Shown here one piece after another: positions 45,009 to 56,414 of a stretch of 64,000 bases of DNA. Both the position numbers and the translations under genes were made by a program. The stretch lies in assembly GCA_013368325.1 (NCBI GenBank), contig JAACJK010000001.1, positions 930,001 through 994,000 on the forward strand. Reading direction: 5' to 3'. How positions within the stretch are numbered: position 1 is the first letter of the stretch; each line of letters opens with the position of its first letter. This DNA comes from Ephemerocybe angulata (lineage: Eukaryota > Basidiomycota > Agaricomycetes > Agaricales > Psathyrellaceae). Below the pieces are notes generated by a model. That model did no database searches. It was not told the origin of the DNA and worked only from the letters and a program-made list of their open reading frames with translations.

Positions 45009-46771
45009 TTAGTTGGGCTGGCACTGAGAGTAGTATTCTGAAAGCAAGTGAGCTCGGAAAGCAAGTATATGATTTCACTGCACTGACCGCTGAAGCGCTC
45101 GCAGGTGCCCGAAGCGCAGGTGGCGGATCCAGTGTAGCCAATCTGCAAAAGCGAAGGGGATGGAAAAGTCAGCGAGTGACCTCGATGTGAAGAGAGGATT
45201 CGACTTACACCACCGCATTGGCCGTAGAGCTGGACGCTGCCGGCGACGGGTGCAGCAGTGGGGGCAACGCCGGGGGCGCTCTCAACATCGCCCTCCTCCT
45301 CCTCCTCCTCCTCGCAGGTCTCTTCGTCCTCGCCCTCCGCCTCCGCCAGCGGCTGGCACTGAGAGTACCAGGCTGCTTGATACATCAGCATGCGTCTTCG
45401 CATCGAGGAAGTCAGAGTGCGTACCGTCCGAGAAGACGCAAGTAGAGCCGGTGGCACATGTGGTGGGGCCGTTATAGTTCTGGCCGCCACACTGGGCCCA
45501 GAGCGCAGCGGTTCCAGCAGCAGGTGCCGAAGCCGTGGGAGCGGGCGCCACGGCCGAGGGCCTCGGGCGGGTCGCGGTGATGAATCCAGAGGAAGTCGAG
45601 CGAGTTGATGTCGAGGTAGTCGTAGCGCTGGTAATGCTGGCCGTGGTCGTAGCAGGGGCTTCGGTGGTAGAGGACCTGGTCGCTGTAGGCTTTGCCGTGG
45701 TGCTTACGATGGCTGAGCCAATGGCACCTTGACCGGGGATTCCAACCCTGCCAATTTCACCGCCCTTGGCGCGAGACCAGACGGCGGGTCCGGGAGCCTT
45801 GTAGGTCGAGTGAGCAGGGCCGTCATCTTCGGCGTAGAGGTCGAAGAAGATGCCAGAGGAGGTTTCGGTGTAGTCGCCGGGGAGCGCAACGCCCTTGGGG
45901 AGAGCGTCGGGGCCGTTGGAGGTGACCTTGATCTGGACGCAGCTAGGGAAGAACTGGGCACCACGTGCGGGATCTTGGGTGAAGAGGGCATCGGCTTCGT
46001 GGAGTGCAATGATTTCGGCTGGAGGGACTTCGTCAGTGCGAGACGCAGTGAGATGAGGGGTGGAGATTTACAGCGAAGGATGTAGTCCCCGGCAGGGACG
46101 TCGGGGACGATGATGCTGTGTTGGCCATGCGCATCGATGAGTTTGTCAACAGCCCAGTCGGTGCCGTCGTGGTTGGCTTCGAAAATCTTGGTCCACTCGG
46201 TACCGGATGAGGGGGCCATGTATACAAGAACTGGAGTGTCCGTCAAGTTCTGCTACGAATTTTTGAATAAACGAAGTACACACCAGGTCCCTTATGCGAG
46301 CGGTCGATAATATCGTCGTCACGGCTGTTCAAACAGCTGTTAGTCCACGACTTTGTAACCCGCTGAGCGAACTCACTTGTCGTGGTACCACTCGAAAGTG
46401 ACCTTGTCACCAGCCTTGACAGACACGCTCTTGGCAACAGCTAAATTGGAAGGAATTGTTAAACCGATGGGGTTCGACTGGGACGCGCCTTACCTCTGTT
46501 GTTGACATTACAGGTCAAGTCAGCAGACTTCAGGTCCTTCACAGGGCTGTCGTCGGGAGGAGAACGAATCTATTTGATATGAGGAGAGGACGGCGGGATG
46601 GAGTTCCGGAGGGTAAGTGTTTCAGACGGTAACATATGACTAGGTTGTACGCACATATTCGTCTCGGCCATCGCCCTGGTCGATACCATTCACCCAAACG
46701 CCATACACGAGGCTATGAGCGACAGCGGTCGTCGCGGCAGATGCCAACGCAACACAGGTAACCAAACGCAT
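45009..46771 (-). CDS. AA9 LPMO with two C-terminal CBM1 modules (copy B)
   Basis: Same domain order as copy A. Signal peptide [18 protein letters not shown], mature start [20 protein letters not shown]. Copper ligands in the [18 protein letters not shown] block; [17 protein letters not shown] has Phe where copy A has Tyr in Q-F-Y-P, a possible change of the axial copper residue. CBM1-1 ([18 protein letters not shown], then STCVFSD joined to AWYSQCQP) is followed by an acidic linker [20 protein letters not shown] that copy A lacks. CBM1-2 is [18 protein letters not shown] joined by an intron to EYYSQCQPN. Stop at 45009. Frame intact. The acidic run comes from a GAG/CTC triplet expansion near 45292-45313. 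Confidence 0.9.
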
Positions 46772-47010
46772 GATGATATACTAGAAGTGCTTTAAAGTGT
46801 TCTGACAATTGGAGTCGATAAATGAGGGGAGAGAACGAGAGTGACTGTTGAAGGTACAACGATGGAGTGGGATAGCCTAGGCTGTGTGCTAGAACAAGGA
46901 AAACAAGAAGGGAAACGTTGGAGGCAAGCTAGGTGCTGGACCAAACGTCGAACGGAGGGAGGAAAGGGAGGAGCCTGATGAGAAAGAAGAAACTTCCAAA
47001 CCCACAGCGA

Positions 47011-47019
47011 CTTATATAT
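47011..47019 (-). promoter_or_regulatory. TATA-like element of AA9 copy B
   Basis: Minus-strand ATATATAAG about 240 bases upstream of the ATG, conserved in sequence and flank with the element at 42325-42333. The extra distance comes from a short insertion (about 46895-46945) in unit B. Confidence 0.5.
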
Positions 47020-48060
47020 CTTGGAGGAGGGATGAGATCATCCCCGTTTAGCTTTTTAAACGGGTGTTTCTTCCATGAGGCTGAAGACCGAGTAATTGAT
47101 TCTTCTCCGCCACCCCCCGTAGTAACATCCGGTTACGGTTGTTCCTACTCACAAGGGTCAAGGCACAAGGGCCGCCTTGGTGCGAAGATAGCCACAGTGT
47201 GGCACACGGCAACGATAAGTCGACGGTGATGAAGCGCCAGGAGGATCGTGTCAGTTTCCAGAGTGCGATGGTAGCATCAGGGAAGGTTCCGAAGCCGCGT
47301 CGAATAAGTACAGTGGCTGGACTGAGAGGGAGATGGGGGATGGCAGAGGTAGCTTCCACTGAGGTCTGAAAGATCAAAGATCAGACGGTGCCAGTGGGTC
47401 TTCCCATAGGCGTGTCATTTTGCATGCGAACTCGAGGCGCGTCTCCGATCGTGTCCTCTCGAGGGTCGTATGGACGCGCGTTGAAAAGGCCCTGTTTTCT
47501 TCGAAGATCCATAATGAGTGAAAAGAATCAAAAGGCGACAGTGATTTCCTACCCACGCTTTGTCCTTCATCGAAACGCTCCGGGTTTTCCGAGCTGATGC
47601 CGATTGATCGAGCGCTTACCTGGTATCCGGTGGCGCAACCTGGCGCCCAAGGTGCGTTGCCAAAATGCGTATGTAGGAAGCGGACCAGAGAACTTCATGA
47701 GGAGGCAAACTTAACTGGGAAGTGATTCGTGATGTCTCTCCTTGTTACTTGCCAACGAACTTTGGGTTGGTAACATCTTGTCCTTTTAAGAGCACGCGCT
47801 GGAGGAGCTGCGAAGTCGCGCCACAAGCGAGAGCTAGGGGTCGAAAACGCGTGCGTCATATGTCTGGTCATCGTACCATAAGTACAGGGAAGGTCAGTAA
47901 ATCAGTATAAGAGGGGGAAGTCACGAAAACGTCAAGTGGGAGTCCTATAGATTCGTTACAGTGTTCAAGGGCTAGAGTCCAATCAAAGTCCGGGTTTCAA
48001 GTTCATTCGGATCCCTGGGGTTACACTCAGTGTCCGGTGTGCTCATTCCAGTCGTCACCA
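47020..48060. other. Upstream region of AA9 copy B
   Basis: About 1 kb colinear with 42334-43468. No gene supported; regulatory region of the LPMO and 3' UTR of the secreted-protein gene. Confidence 0.55.
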
Positions 48061-48963
48061 TTAGTTGCAGTTGAAATAATTTCCTTGGACGACCGCGGGA
48101 CAGCCAGAGGTGTCTGCCACGAAGAAGACTTCAGTATCTCACCAACGAGGTAAAAGAAAGGAATGTCGGCCCACCTAAGTGCAAAGGACAGTCGTCGTAG
48201 TTATCACAGCACTTGATACACGCGCGTTTGACGTCTGGCTCCACGAGTTCGACATAGTGGTTATACCTATGCGACAGGCAGCAGATCAGTAAGAAGGTTC
48301 ACCTTGTAGAGATATGTCGAGTGAACTCACCCCAAACATTTGCTTCCTGCGGGATTTCCATTGCCTCCAGCTCCCCCGCTGGAGTCGTACTGTCCTCCAC
48401 CATCGCTGGGGACGAGACGGTCCAAAGTCTCAGGCCTGATACAGCCAGTTACTGTTCGGTATCGTGTAGCCCGTCAGTAACAACTCCAAAGATCACTTCA
48501 AGAGTGCCATGTTCGAGGTCAAAGCTACCACTCACGCTGTGCGTAGCGAGCTCCTCTCGAGCTCGTCCCAAACTTGAACTCCATGTTGCTCCAGAAATTG
48601 GAGGGAAGGGTCCCTTGGGAGGAATCGTACTTCCCGGTTGGCGAGCAGTATGTCTTCATTCCTCCAGGCGTCTCGCTATCTCCGATGGTAGTGTGCGCGT
48701 TTCTTCAAAGTATACGTGGCCTGTGAGTGGTGTTCCAGGTGTTGAATAAAGGGCATATTTACCTGGGCATGATCATACTAGGAGATGTGTTCAGTATAAG
48801 TACTGCGAAGCTGCAGAGGAACAGCATACCAAAACTTCTGCGCATCCGTGACATAGACGATGTTGTCGGCAGTCTGCCTAGCCTCCAATGGCTCATGCGG
48901 CGGGGCAGCGACAGCAAACGCTGCCATGATGGATACAATAAGAGCTAGATTCGAGCGCAGCAT
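48061..48963 (-). CDS. Conserved Cys-rich secreted protein of unknown function
   Basis: Start at 48963 gives a signal peptide (MLRSNLALIVSIMAAFAVAA) and then PPHEPLEARQTADNIVYVTD. Splicing gives AQKFCMIMPRNAHTTIGDSE, TPGGMKTYCSPTGKYDSSQG, TLPSNFWSNMEFKFGTSSRG, YAQLTGCIRPETLDRLVPSD, GGGQYDSSGGAGGNGNPAGS, KCLGYNHYVELVEPDVKRAC, IKCCDNYDDCPLHL and DTSGCPAVVQGNYFNCN, stop at 48061. This matches a fungal family with the pattern FC-VPRD-HT-IGDSE-PGG, GCI-P-T--RL-P-DGGGQYDSSGG and ACI-CC-D-DCP; no enzymatic role is known. At least six cysteines remain for disulfides. A further in-frame Met at 48996 exists but would put charged residues before the signal. About six exons, intact. Confidence 0.85.
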
Positions 48964-49798
48964 TTTGAGGAGACGGGGCGATTGTGGGTGTTTCAATATG
49001 GGGGCAATACAAGAGTAACCTCTTGATACTTATAGGATACCAGGCAACCCAGATAGTTCTTAGCCCCAACCAGTGCCAGTTCCAGTGCCGGCAACCTCCT
49101 ATGACCCGTCGAGTGACATGCATGGTTCCCCCAACCCATTTGTCTAAGTCTGTCGGGAGAGCAGCGAAGTGTTCCAAGAGGCGACATAGCACCGAAGATT
49201 CTATATCACTGAGCCGACGATGCTTGTCAAATCTGGTCAGGCGAGGTCCCGGTATAGGTCGGAGTCTCGTACAGGCCCCGGTAGAATGGTTCGTTGGAAG
49301 GAATGAAAACGAGGCTTCAGGCTAAAGGAGTGATGTCAGACTACCGAGACTCCGACCCGAGAGGGAGGAGGGCATCCCTGCCCGGTCGAAGCGCCCAGGT
49401 GCATCGGGAGTGCATAGCTTGCTTCTTCAAGTTCCGGTATTCGTTGATTTCCAAGATCAAGGGATGCCCCAGTGGAGCTTAGGCGCTCTCGTCATGATGG
49501 ACTGGATAAGTCGAAGATAAGTCAGCCTAGGGGCGAATAGGACCGTGGCTGGATGCGAGCTGTCAAGAGCGCAATTCGCCGATAGATTTCTTGTAGATTT
49601 CAGTGGCCTGCTGCTGGCCCAGAACAAAGTGCAGAATCGAAGGACGGGGACATGGTGGTACGAGGACAACCCCCGGCTCACACATACCCGGATTAAGCGA
49701 GGGCATTTGTACATGTGTACGCGTCAAAGCCCAGCCAATCGCGGCCTGGCGCGCCTTGGTCTACCTCTCCACACACGTCACAGACTCAAGAATCGAGA
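48964..49798. other. Intergenic before TSC13
   Basis: About 830 bases between divergent starts (secreted protein on minus, TSC13 on plus). No supportable gene. Confidence 0.5.
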
Positions 49799-51177
49799 AT
49801 GGTGTCAATAACCGTCTCGGCGGCTGCAAAGGCCCCTTCATTTGCCAGAGATCTTCCTATCTCTGTAGAGGTCGAGGAGGGGTCTACTATCGGCGAGTTG
49901 AAGCAGAAAATCAACCGCAAGTTCCCCAAGGTATGTGTTAATTCGTCATCTCGCGCCCAGCGTTGGGTTGGAAGTGGGCCCAAAACAATAGGCTGGGTAT
50001 GGCCGGAACGAAGCTGATAGCTTTCGAAATATAGTTCTCGACGTCGCGCCAAAAGATCACGCTCAAGGGAGACAGGAAACCCCTAGACGATGCTACCAAA
50101 ATCGAGACCGTCTTCGGCGGCAAGCTCGAGGGAGCAGAACTGCAAGTGAAGGACATGGGCCCGCAGATTAGCTGGAAGACTGTGTTCTTGATTGAATACG
50201 TGTGTTATATCCCTCTGCACTGGTCGCTGTCGAGCTGAATGGTATCCCAAAACAGGTTGGCCCCCTGATTGTTCACCCTATCTTCTACTACTTCCCCAAG
50301 GTCTTCTACGGGCGCGACTTCCAACATAGTGCTCTGCAGAAGTATGACCAGCATTTGATCACTTGCATCTCATTACTGACGAGACACAGATACGTCTTTG
50401 CATTCGTTATGCTCCACTTCCTCAAGCGAGAACTGGAGACACTCTTGTACGCTCTGGCCCTCATCTCTTTCCATCCCGAAACTTACATCTATTAATCCTC
50501 CTTAGTGTCCATCGCTTCTCTCACGGAACGATGCCCTTCCTTAATGTCTTCAAAAAGTACGCGTCCTTCCTACATGCCCACAAACCGCAGCGCTGACCAA
50601 TTCCCCTACCAGCTCCTTCCATTACCACGTTCTGAGTGGTACGTCTAATTCCCTCCAACTAGTAGCGGCTTGCATACTAAACCCGGAGTAATAAATGTAG
50701 GACTCCTCCTTGCCGCCCACGTCTACTCCCCCAAATACGCTGCCGGTGCACCTGCCATCGTCGGCACCTACCGCGACAACGCGACCTTCCTCAAGGTCGC
50801 CACAGCGGTGTGGGCGTTTGCCGAAGTCTCCAACTTCCACACTCATCTTACCCTGCGTAACCTCCGACCTGCTGGAACGAAAAAGCGTGCTATCCCCGCA
50901 GGCTATGGCTTCAACCTTGTGTCGTTCCCCAACTACTTCTTTGAGATTCTCGGCTGGGTTGTCATCTCTGTCATGACCAACAGCATCGCATGTGCGTTCA
51001 GGGTTGATTTAGCTTCTTTTTGACTGTTTAACTGACTGTTTCGCAGCTCATTTCTTTGTCGTCGTTGCGACTGTGACTATGGCTGCATGGGCGCTCAAGA
51101 AGCATAAGAACTACAAGAAAGAGTTTGGCAAGGAATATCCTCGTTCACGCAAGGCTATCTTCCCTTTCATTTTGTAG
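49799..51177 (+). CDS. TSC13: Very-long-chain trans-2-enoyl-CoA reductase
   Basis: ER membrane enzyme for the last step of the fatty acid elongation cycle (EC 1.3.1.93). The start at 49799 gives MVSITVSAAAKAPSFARDLP then a ubiquitin-like N-domain (VEVEEGSTIGELKQKINRKF, FSTSRQKITLKGDRKPLDDA). Exons continue QISWKTVFLIEYVGPLIVHP, IFYYFPKVFYGRDFQHSALQ, YVFAFVMLHFLKRELETLFV and HRFSHGTMPFLNVFKNSFHY. The steroid 5-alpha-reductase-like domain carries VSNFHTHLTLRNLRPAGTKK, IPAGYGFNLVSFPNYFFEI and the typical end KKHKNYKKEFGKEYPRSRKA, IFPFIL. About 310 residues in eight exons. Intact. Confidence 0.94.
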
Positions 51178-51328
51178 ACATCGGGTGACTGCGATACATT
51201 ACCACTTCCAAGCGTTCTCGATAGCGCCTACTGCCGCTGATGGACTGATACTCGTGGACTGCAGAAACTTTCATCGAGGTGCCGTCGGTATCCTTCAGGG
51301 TCATTTCGGGTAGTGTTACATTCTTGGA
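51178..51328. other. Short convergent spacer
   Basis: TSC13 and the carboxylesterase end toward each other with about 150 bases between stops; their 3' UTRs probably overlap. Confidence 0.6.
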
Positions 51329-53614
51329 CTAATTCTGCTGCGTTTCGACCAACCCTGCAACAACAACGCATCTTTCAGTCTCCTCCTTTGTCTCCTTCTC
51401 CAAGAAGCTCCCGCTCTTCCGCGTCGCACTCTTCTTTTCGTCCTTGGTATCTTCTTGCTGAAGGACGATCTTATTTCTTGTCCCAGCGGTATAGCCGCTC
51501 CATGTCGGTGATTTCGGGAGCTTGTGGGTGTTTGGGTCACCTGTGCGGACAAACGAAAGCCAGTACGCAATGAGTTCGGAGACGAAGGCTCTTTCAGCGC
51601 TAGTTTGTGGGGAGAAGGTGGCACTTCCATTCGTCCTGCATTGCATATAAGTATCAGGTTGACTGTGTGGTGCAGGGACGGCGCACCCCGTGTTGGACCC
51701 CAAGAACATCATCCAGTTCTCTGCTGCGTGAGTTACGGCTGGGTTCGGATTTGTCGGGTTACGCTGGTTGTATCGATACACCCAGGTCTTGAGGCCGGCA
51801 TTGGAGTAGGCCGTTCCGAGGATAGAGTTCTGACACCACTCGTTAGATTATCTTACTCAGGTTCGCCTTAGAGGAGACTCACGGCGCATTTCAGCTCTGA
51901 TTCACCAGTGAGGACTTGGAAACGCAGGTTCTCCGAGTCGAAGGCCTGGATTGGGTATGCCTTCAATTAGGCATGCGATTATTAGTATGCACCCTCAGAT
52001 ATTCGTTGCTTCAAGCCAATTTCACACCTGACCCAGCTCCTCGATATCTGTGTCGGTGATGGAAGGGAAGAATTTGACGAGTGCCGAAGCTATATCTACG
52101 CCTCCAGATAGGGTCTCATTCGTCGTGGCACTATCCACGACATGTGAGTATATTCGGAAGATAATGGGGAGACGAGGTCGTACCCGACGATAAGAGGAAC
52201 TCTCGCAAACTTTCCCTGTGAGATCAATTTAGTCGGATAATCTGTGAGGACCTTTCCGTCCACGACAGGATGGAATGTGTTATATCCTGACGCAGTACTG
52301 CTTTCAATCCCATATTGAGCGGATGACCTTCCCTCGCTGAGAATGCGATTGAGACGTACAATGCTGGTGGCCGAGCGCTATCTTGCGCACGAGCTAAAGC
52401 GCTGACAGGTGCCTTTCTCAAGCATTCCACCTGTTCTGCTACAGCTCCCTTGCCACATCCAGCCTGGTCAGCGTAATATTGGAACAGGGGCTACGATAAC
52501 CACCCCGGTCAGCCTCGCAATCCAGATGCCGCAGCTCAGGAATTAGCACTCGCCACTTGCTGCTCAGGCATCGGCACCGGGGTCCTATACACACTCTGCG
52601 CTATCGCCCTGTTAAACAACTGCTCCCCCTCATTCGAAGCGACAAGATGCAACGCCACGCTTGAGCCTCCCGCGCTCTCCCCGTTGATCGTCACCCGCCC
52701 AGGGTCGCCTCCGAAGCTGGCGATGTGGTCTTTCACCCAGCGCAGGGCCTGGATCTGGTCGAGGAACCCTGCGTTGAGGGTGCCGAGCGTCGGGTCGTCG
52801 CGGAGTTCGGGATGGGCGAGAAAGCCGAAGGAGGAAAGGCGGTAGTAGACGGAGACGATGACCGTGTTCGGGGACTGCGCGACCCAGTGGTCAAACGGCC
52901 AGTTGCGTGGGTTGCCGTAGATGTATCCTGGGGTGGATTAGATATTGAACTGGGGGGCGGATTAGGACATGAGGGTCGCCTACGCACCTCCTCCATGGAT
53001 ATAGACCAGCACAGGGACTGATCCAACCTGTTAGTGATTGATAACCGGGAGAGTAATGTCCACCCACATTTACTATTCTTTGTAGCACCGGCAGGGGCAT
53101 AGACGTTGACCTTCAGGCAATCCTCGCTCCCTGCACCTCCCGCGTCCCCAGACCCCGTAGTACCTTGAATACAGAAATCCGGATACTCCTTCGCATTCAC
53201 AATCTTACCGCCAGACTCTAGCCCGACGCGAGACGTTTTGAGCGGGACCGGGGCCCTAAAGCGCAGACGCCCCAAAGGAGGCTCGGCGTAGGGCACACCA
53301 AGGTACGCAACCGCGTTCGGGAAGGTTCGGTTGCCCTCGTACTTCGCATAGCCTGTATCGACTATGCTAGAGCCGTGCGGAGAAGGGGCGGGGGTAGAGG
53401 AAGCGAGGATTGTGTCTCGGTAGAGGAAAGTCGTGAGTATCGCGAGGCTTGTAGCCGCTGTGAGCATTGTTGCACCCAGGGTTGGCCTTGGGGGAGGCGG
53501 GGGTGCACTGCGGCGAAGTGCTGTAGGTGAGAAAGATAAAAAGCCCTTTAGCTTTGGTCCCCCTTCGGTATTTGCTTCTTCATGATTGGAAGCAGGTGCG
53601 AGAGATGGTGTCAT
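51329..53614 (-). CDS. Type-B carboxylesterase/lipase with N-terminal anchor
   Basis: Alpha/beta hydrolase. The start at 53614 gives a Pro-rich leader; LTAATSLAILTTFLYRDTIL is then a signal anchor. An alternative Met at 53467 starts directly at this segment. Family blocks: FPNAVAYLGVPYAEPPLGRL, GSEDCLKVNVYAPAGA, oxyanion-hole region VYIHGGGYIYG, RDDPTLGTLNAGFLDQIQAL, RWVKDHIASFGGDPGRVTIN and nucleophile elbow GESAGGSSVALHLVASN. The later part has VPLIVG, FQVLTGESELKCANSILGTA and THAAENWMMFLGSNTG (probable catalytic His), then FVSELIAYWLSFVRTGDPN and a charged tail ending VETQQN. About nine exons. The region 52100-52530 contains joins I could not settle. It is divergent with NLR2 (about 510 bases between starts). 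Confidence 0.85.
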
Positions 53615-54126
53615 GGGTTGGGCCCGACGGCTCGGACGCCAATTTTTTTTTCCGAGAAAAGCCCTCTGTCTGAATGGACGCGCCGAAGGTAGGTCAGGTA
53701 CCCCGTTTTACGGCACACGCAGAGTCACGAGTGGTACTGGAGAATCCTATGCTATGGGTAGAAGTCCGTAAGCGCCCAGTTGAACCAGGCGGCCGAGCCC
53801 TGTAGTAGTCGAAGTACAATCGGCTGCAACCCTCGTTCGGCATACTAATAAGTACTCACGTATCAATGGAAGCAGAGGGGCCGAAACACCTGTGCTTGAT
53901 GGTAAACTTCGCAGTATCCAGCTGCGCAAGTTTCCTCCGAGTCTACGATGGACTCCGATGGTGAGGGATGACTCCATCGTGGTGCCGAAAGCGGCCCAAA
54001 AAGTTTTAGGCGCCTGATTGTGGGAATTGATGTTGTGATTGGGCGCCCACAATGAGTCCAAAGCTGTTATCGCCAAGTTATGGCACACCCACACACCATG
54101 CTGGACGTTTCCTTCCTTCCTCCATC
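53615..54126. other. Divergent promoter region, carboxylesterase/NLR2
   Basis: About 510 bases between start codons of the esterase (minus) and NLR2 (plus). No gene visible. Confidence 0.5.
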
Positions 54127-56414
54127 ATGTCGTCGACTTTGAAATCGATTTTCAGTGGTTTCAAGTCAAAGAAACACAAGAAGACTGCCTCTCTAGTGCA
54201 ACCAGAAACGTCGGCATCGATGGAAGGATCGTCTACCTCACTGGCAGCCTGTGACGTTCAACCCGAGCAATCTCATCCATCTCTCAGTCCTGGGGGGATG
54301 ACTGTGGCTGCCACATCCTTTCTTTCCAATGCCAGCAACTTTCAAATGCGTGACTTTCAGTACATTGAAGTCAACCAAACAGCCGGTAAAAACACAGGCA
54401 AGTAGTTGACCATGAATCAGGGTCGGGGATTGGTCTAACGCAACCTAATACAGGCTGGGACCTGCTCGTGGAGAAGGCGGCCCACACAGCGCTCTACGAC
54501 TCGGGCGCTCGCTTTGATCCTCCAAAGTGCGACGAGGATACTCGAGTTGAGGTTACATCAGAGATAATGGGCTGGATCCAGGATCGAGGAGCGCCCACCC
54601 GACTGCTTTGCATGACGGGGCCTGCAGGCGCCGGCAAGTCTGCGATCCAGCAGACGATTGCCGAGCGATGTGCTGATCTCGGTATCCTGGCCGCCTCTTT
54701 CTTCTTCGCGGCGGCCGACGACACCCGCAACGACGCCTTCCCCGTTGTGCCAACAATAGCGTACCAACTTTCGCTTGCCTCCCCCAGCTTGCGCTCGTCG
54801 ATCAGCGCCGTGGTGGCCCGCGATCCACTCATCTTTACACGGTCCATCGAGAAACAGATGAAGCTCTTGATCGTCGATCCCGTTGTCCGTCAGCGCGCCA
54901 ACATGGACATTGTCGACATACCATATGTCATTCTCATCGACGGCTTGGACGAATGCAAGAAGGAGGAACGTCAGGGAGAGCTATTGGCAGCCATAGAATC
55001 ATGCCTTCTATCCAACGACCTACTATACCCTTTCGAATCTTCATAGCGAGCAGGCCGGAGATCGTCATCTATAACGCACTGCAGCCCTCCGGTCACCTAC
55101 ATCATGCAGCGTACCACATCCAACTCGATGACAAGTACAACCCTGACGCCGATATTGCGAGGTACCTCAGGAGGCGATTCCATGAAATTGCTCGCCGATG
55201 CTTGGATCCGCGCGCAAAGGTTCTCTCCCAGTGGCCAGGCGACGCGGTTCTTGACACCCTCATCGGCTCTGCCTCAGGGCAGTTTGTCTACGCTGCAACT
55301 GTGATTCGATATGTTCAAGACCTCCGTGGCTCCCCGGTAGATAGGCTGAACACTATTCTTTCGTGGTCCCAAGACTCTCCCGCTGGGAACCCATTGGCCT
55401 CTCTCCACGACCTCTACCGCCAGATCCTCCTCAGAGCCCGCGATAACTACCGGTCAGTCGATGACAGCAGGGAGGACTTGATGGTGCTCATCCGTGTTGC
55501 ACTTGATGATACACTCGCTTTGCATAAAGACTACGAGAGCATTTTATTCCCTGAAAATGGGGGCTTGCAATCGCTCCTTCACGACCTTCGCTCCCTCATT
55601 GACATTCATACCTGTCAAATGAAGTTCGGAGTGTCGAATGCAATGATGGAGATCCGCGTCCTCCGCCTCCACCACTACACATTCCGAGAATTTCTTTCGG
55701 GTATCTGGAGATCCGAGGACCTCCACTTCGATGAGACCAGGCCTACGCAATACATTACATCTACCTGCTTCGCCCATGCCGACAGGATTCTTGCTCTCGG
55801 TAAGTACAACCTCAACTACCCCTCGATGCGTCGAGCCACCGTATTGTATGTTAACCTCTGATCATCTGTCTCCGTTCAGAGGATATGGAGGTGCCACGCG
55901 AAGATAGAGAATTACTTCATTCATGCGCGTGGATTCTACTCCACATTCTTTATGAAAGGCCGCCTGTTCTCAAGTCGGTCGCCCAGCAATTTCTAAGCCT
56001 GAACCTATGGGCCTGGCTTTCCTTCGATGCTGCCCCAAGTTCCGTTGCGTACCACTTTTGTGTTGTCATACCCGGTGTTGAGGTACGTCCTTCTGTGTTT
56101 GTTCCCGTGGACCAGAGGCTGAACCAGAGGAAAAGGGAGAGTTATGCTATAGAGGCGAACCTGAGATCGGCAAGCGGCTGGCTGATGCTTGGGTTGCCTG
56201 GACGAACTCCTCGGGGGTTAATGATTACTACACCCTCATGCTCAACATTCGTCCAGACAGCAGCGGACAATGTGTTCAGTGTGGAGTACCGGGTTGGACC
56301 ATGAGTACAGGTGAACCTGTTTGGCGGCAATCAAATTGGCTACCACGCACCCGACCTCTGTCAAGCAGGAAAGGGGGAAAAGTCGACACTGAGCTTCCTG
56401 AAGGACTGCCATAG
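54127..56414 (+). pseudogene. NACHT-domain NTPase, copy NLR2, with 2-nt frameshift
   Basis: Exon 1 (54127-54397) encodes MSSTLKSIFSGFKSKKHKK and the motif NASNFQMRDFQYIEVNQTAG. A GC-AG intron (54398-54453) precedes GWDLLVEKAAHTALYDSGAR. Walker A MTGPAGAGKSAIQQTI and Walker B VILIDGLDECKKEERQ are intact. At about 55023-55028 the sequence has an extra TA relative to NLR1 and NLR3 (SNDLL-YPFESS-stop instead of SNDLLPFRVFIASRPE), which ends the frame before the sensor and winged-helix parts. Downstream the frame resumes (IFIASRPEIVIYNALQP, FREFLSGIWRSEDLHFDE), with a 1-codon insertion near RAKVLSQWPGD. A later exon gives DMEVPREDRELLHSCAWILL; then, if an intron from GTGTTG to ATAGAG is removed, GEPEIGKRLADAWVAWTNSS to a stop at 56412-56414. 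One indel could also be an assembly error. Confidence 0.85.

Larger units (their letters stand above)
44700..48495. repeat. Duplication unit B (AA9 LPMO plus neighbour)
   Basis: Partner of unit A. It continues past the similarity boundary into the intact 5' half of the secreted-protein gene, so unit B keeps the ancestral arrangement at that side and unit A is probably the derived copy. Confidence 0.85.
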
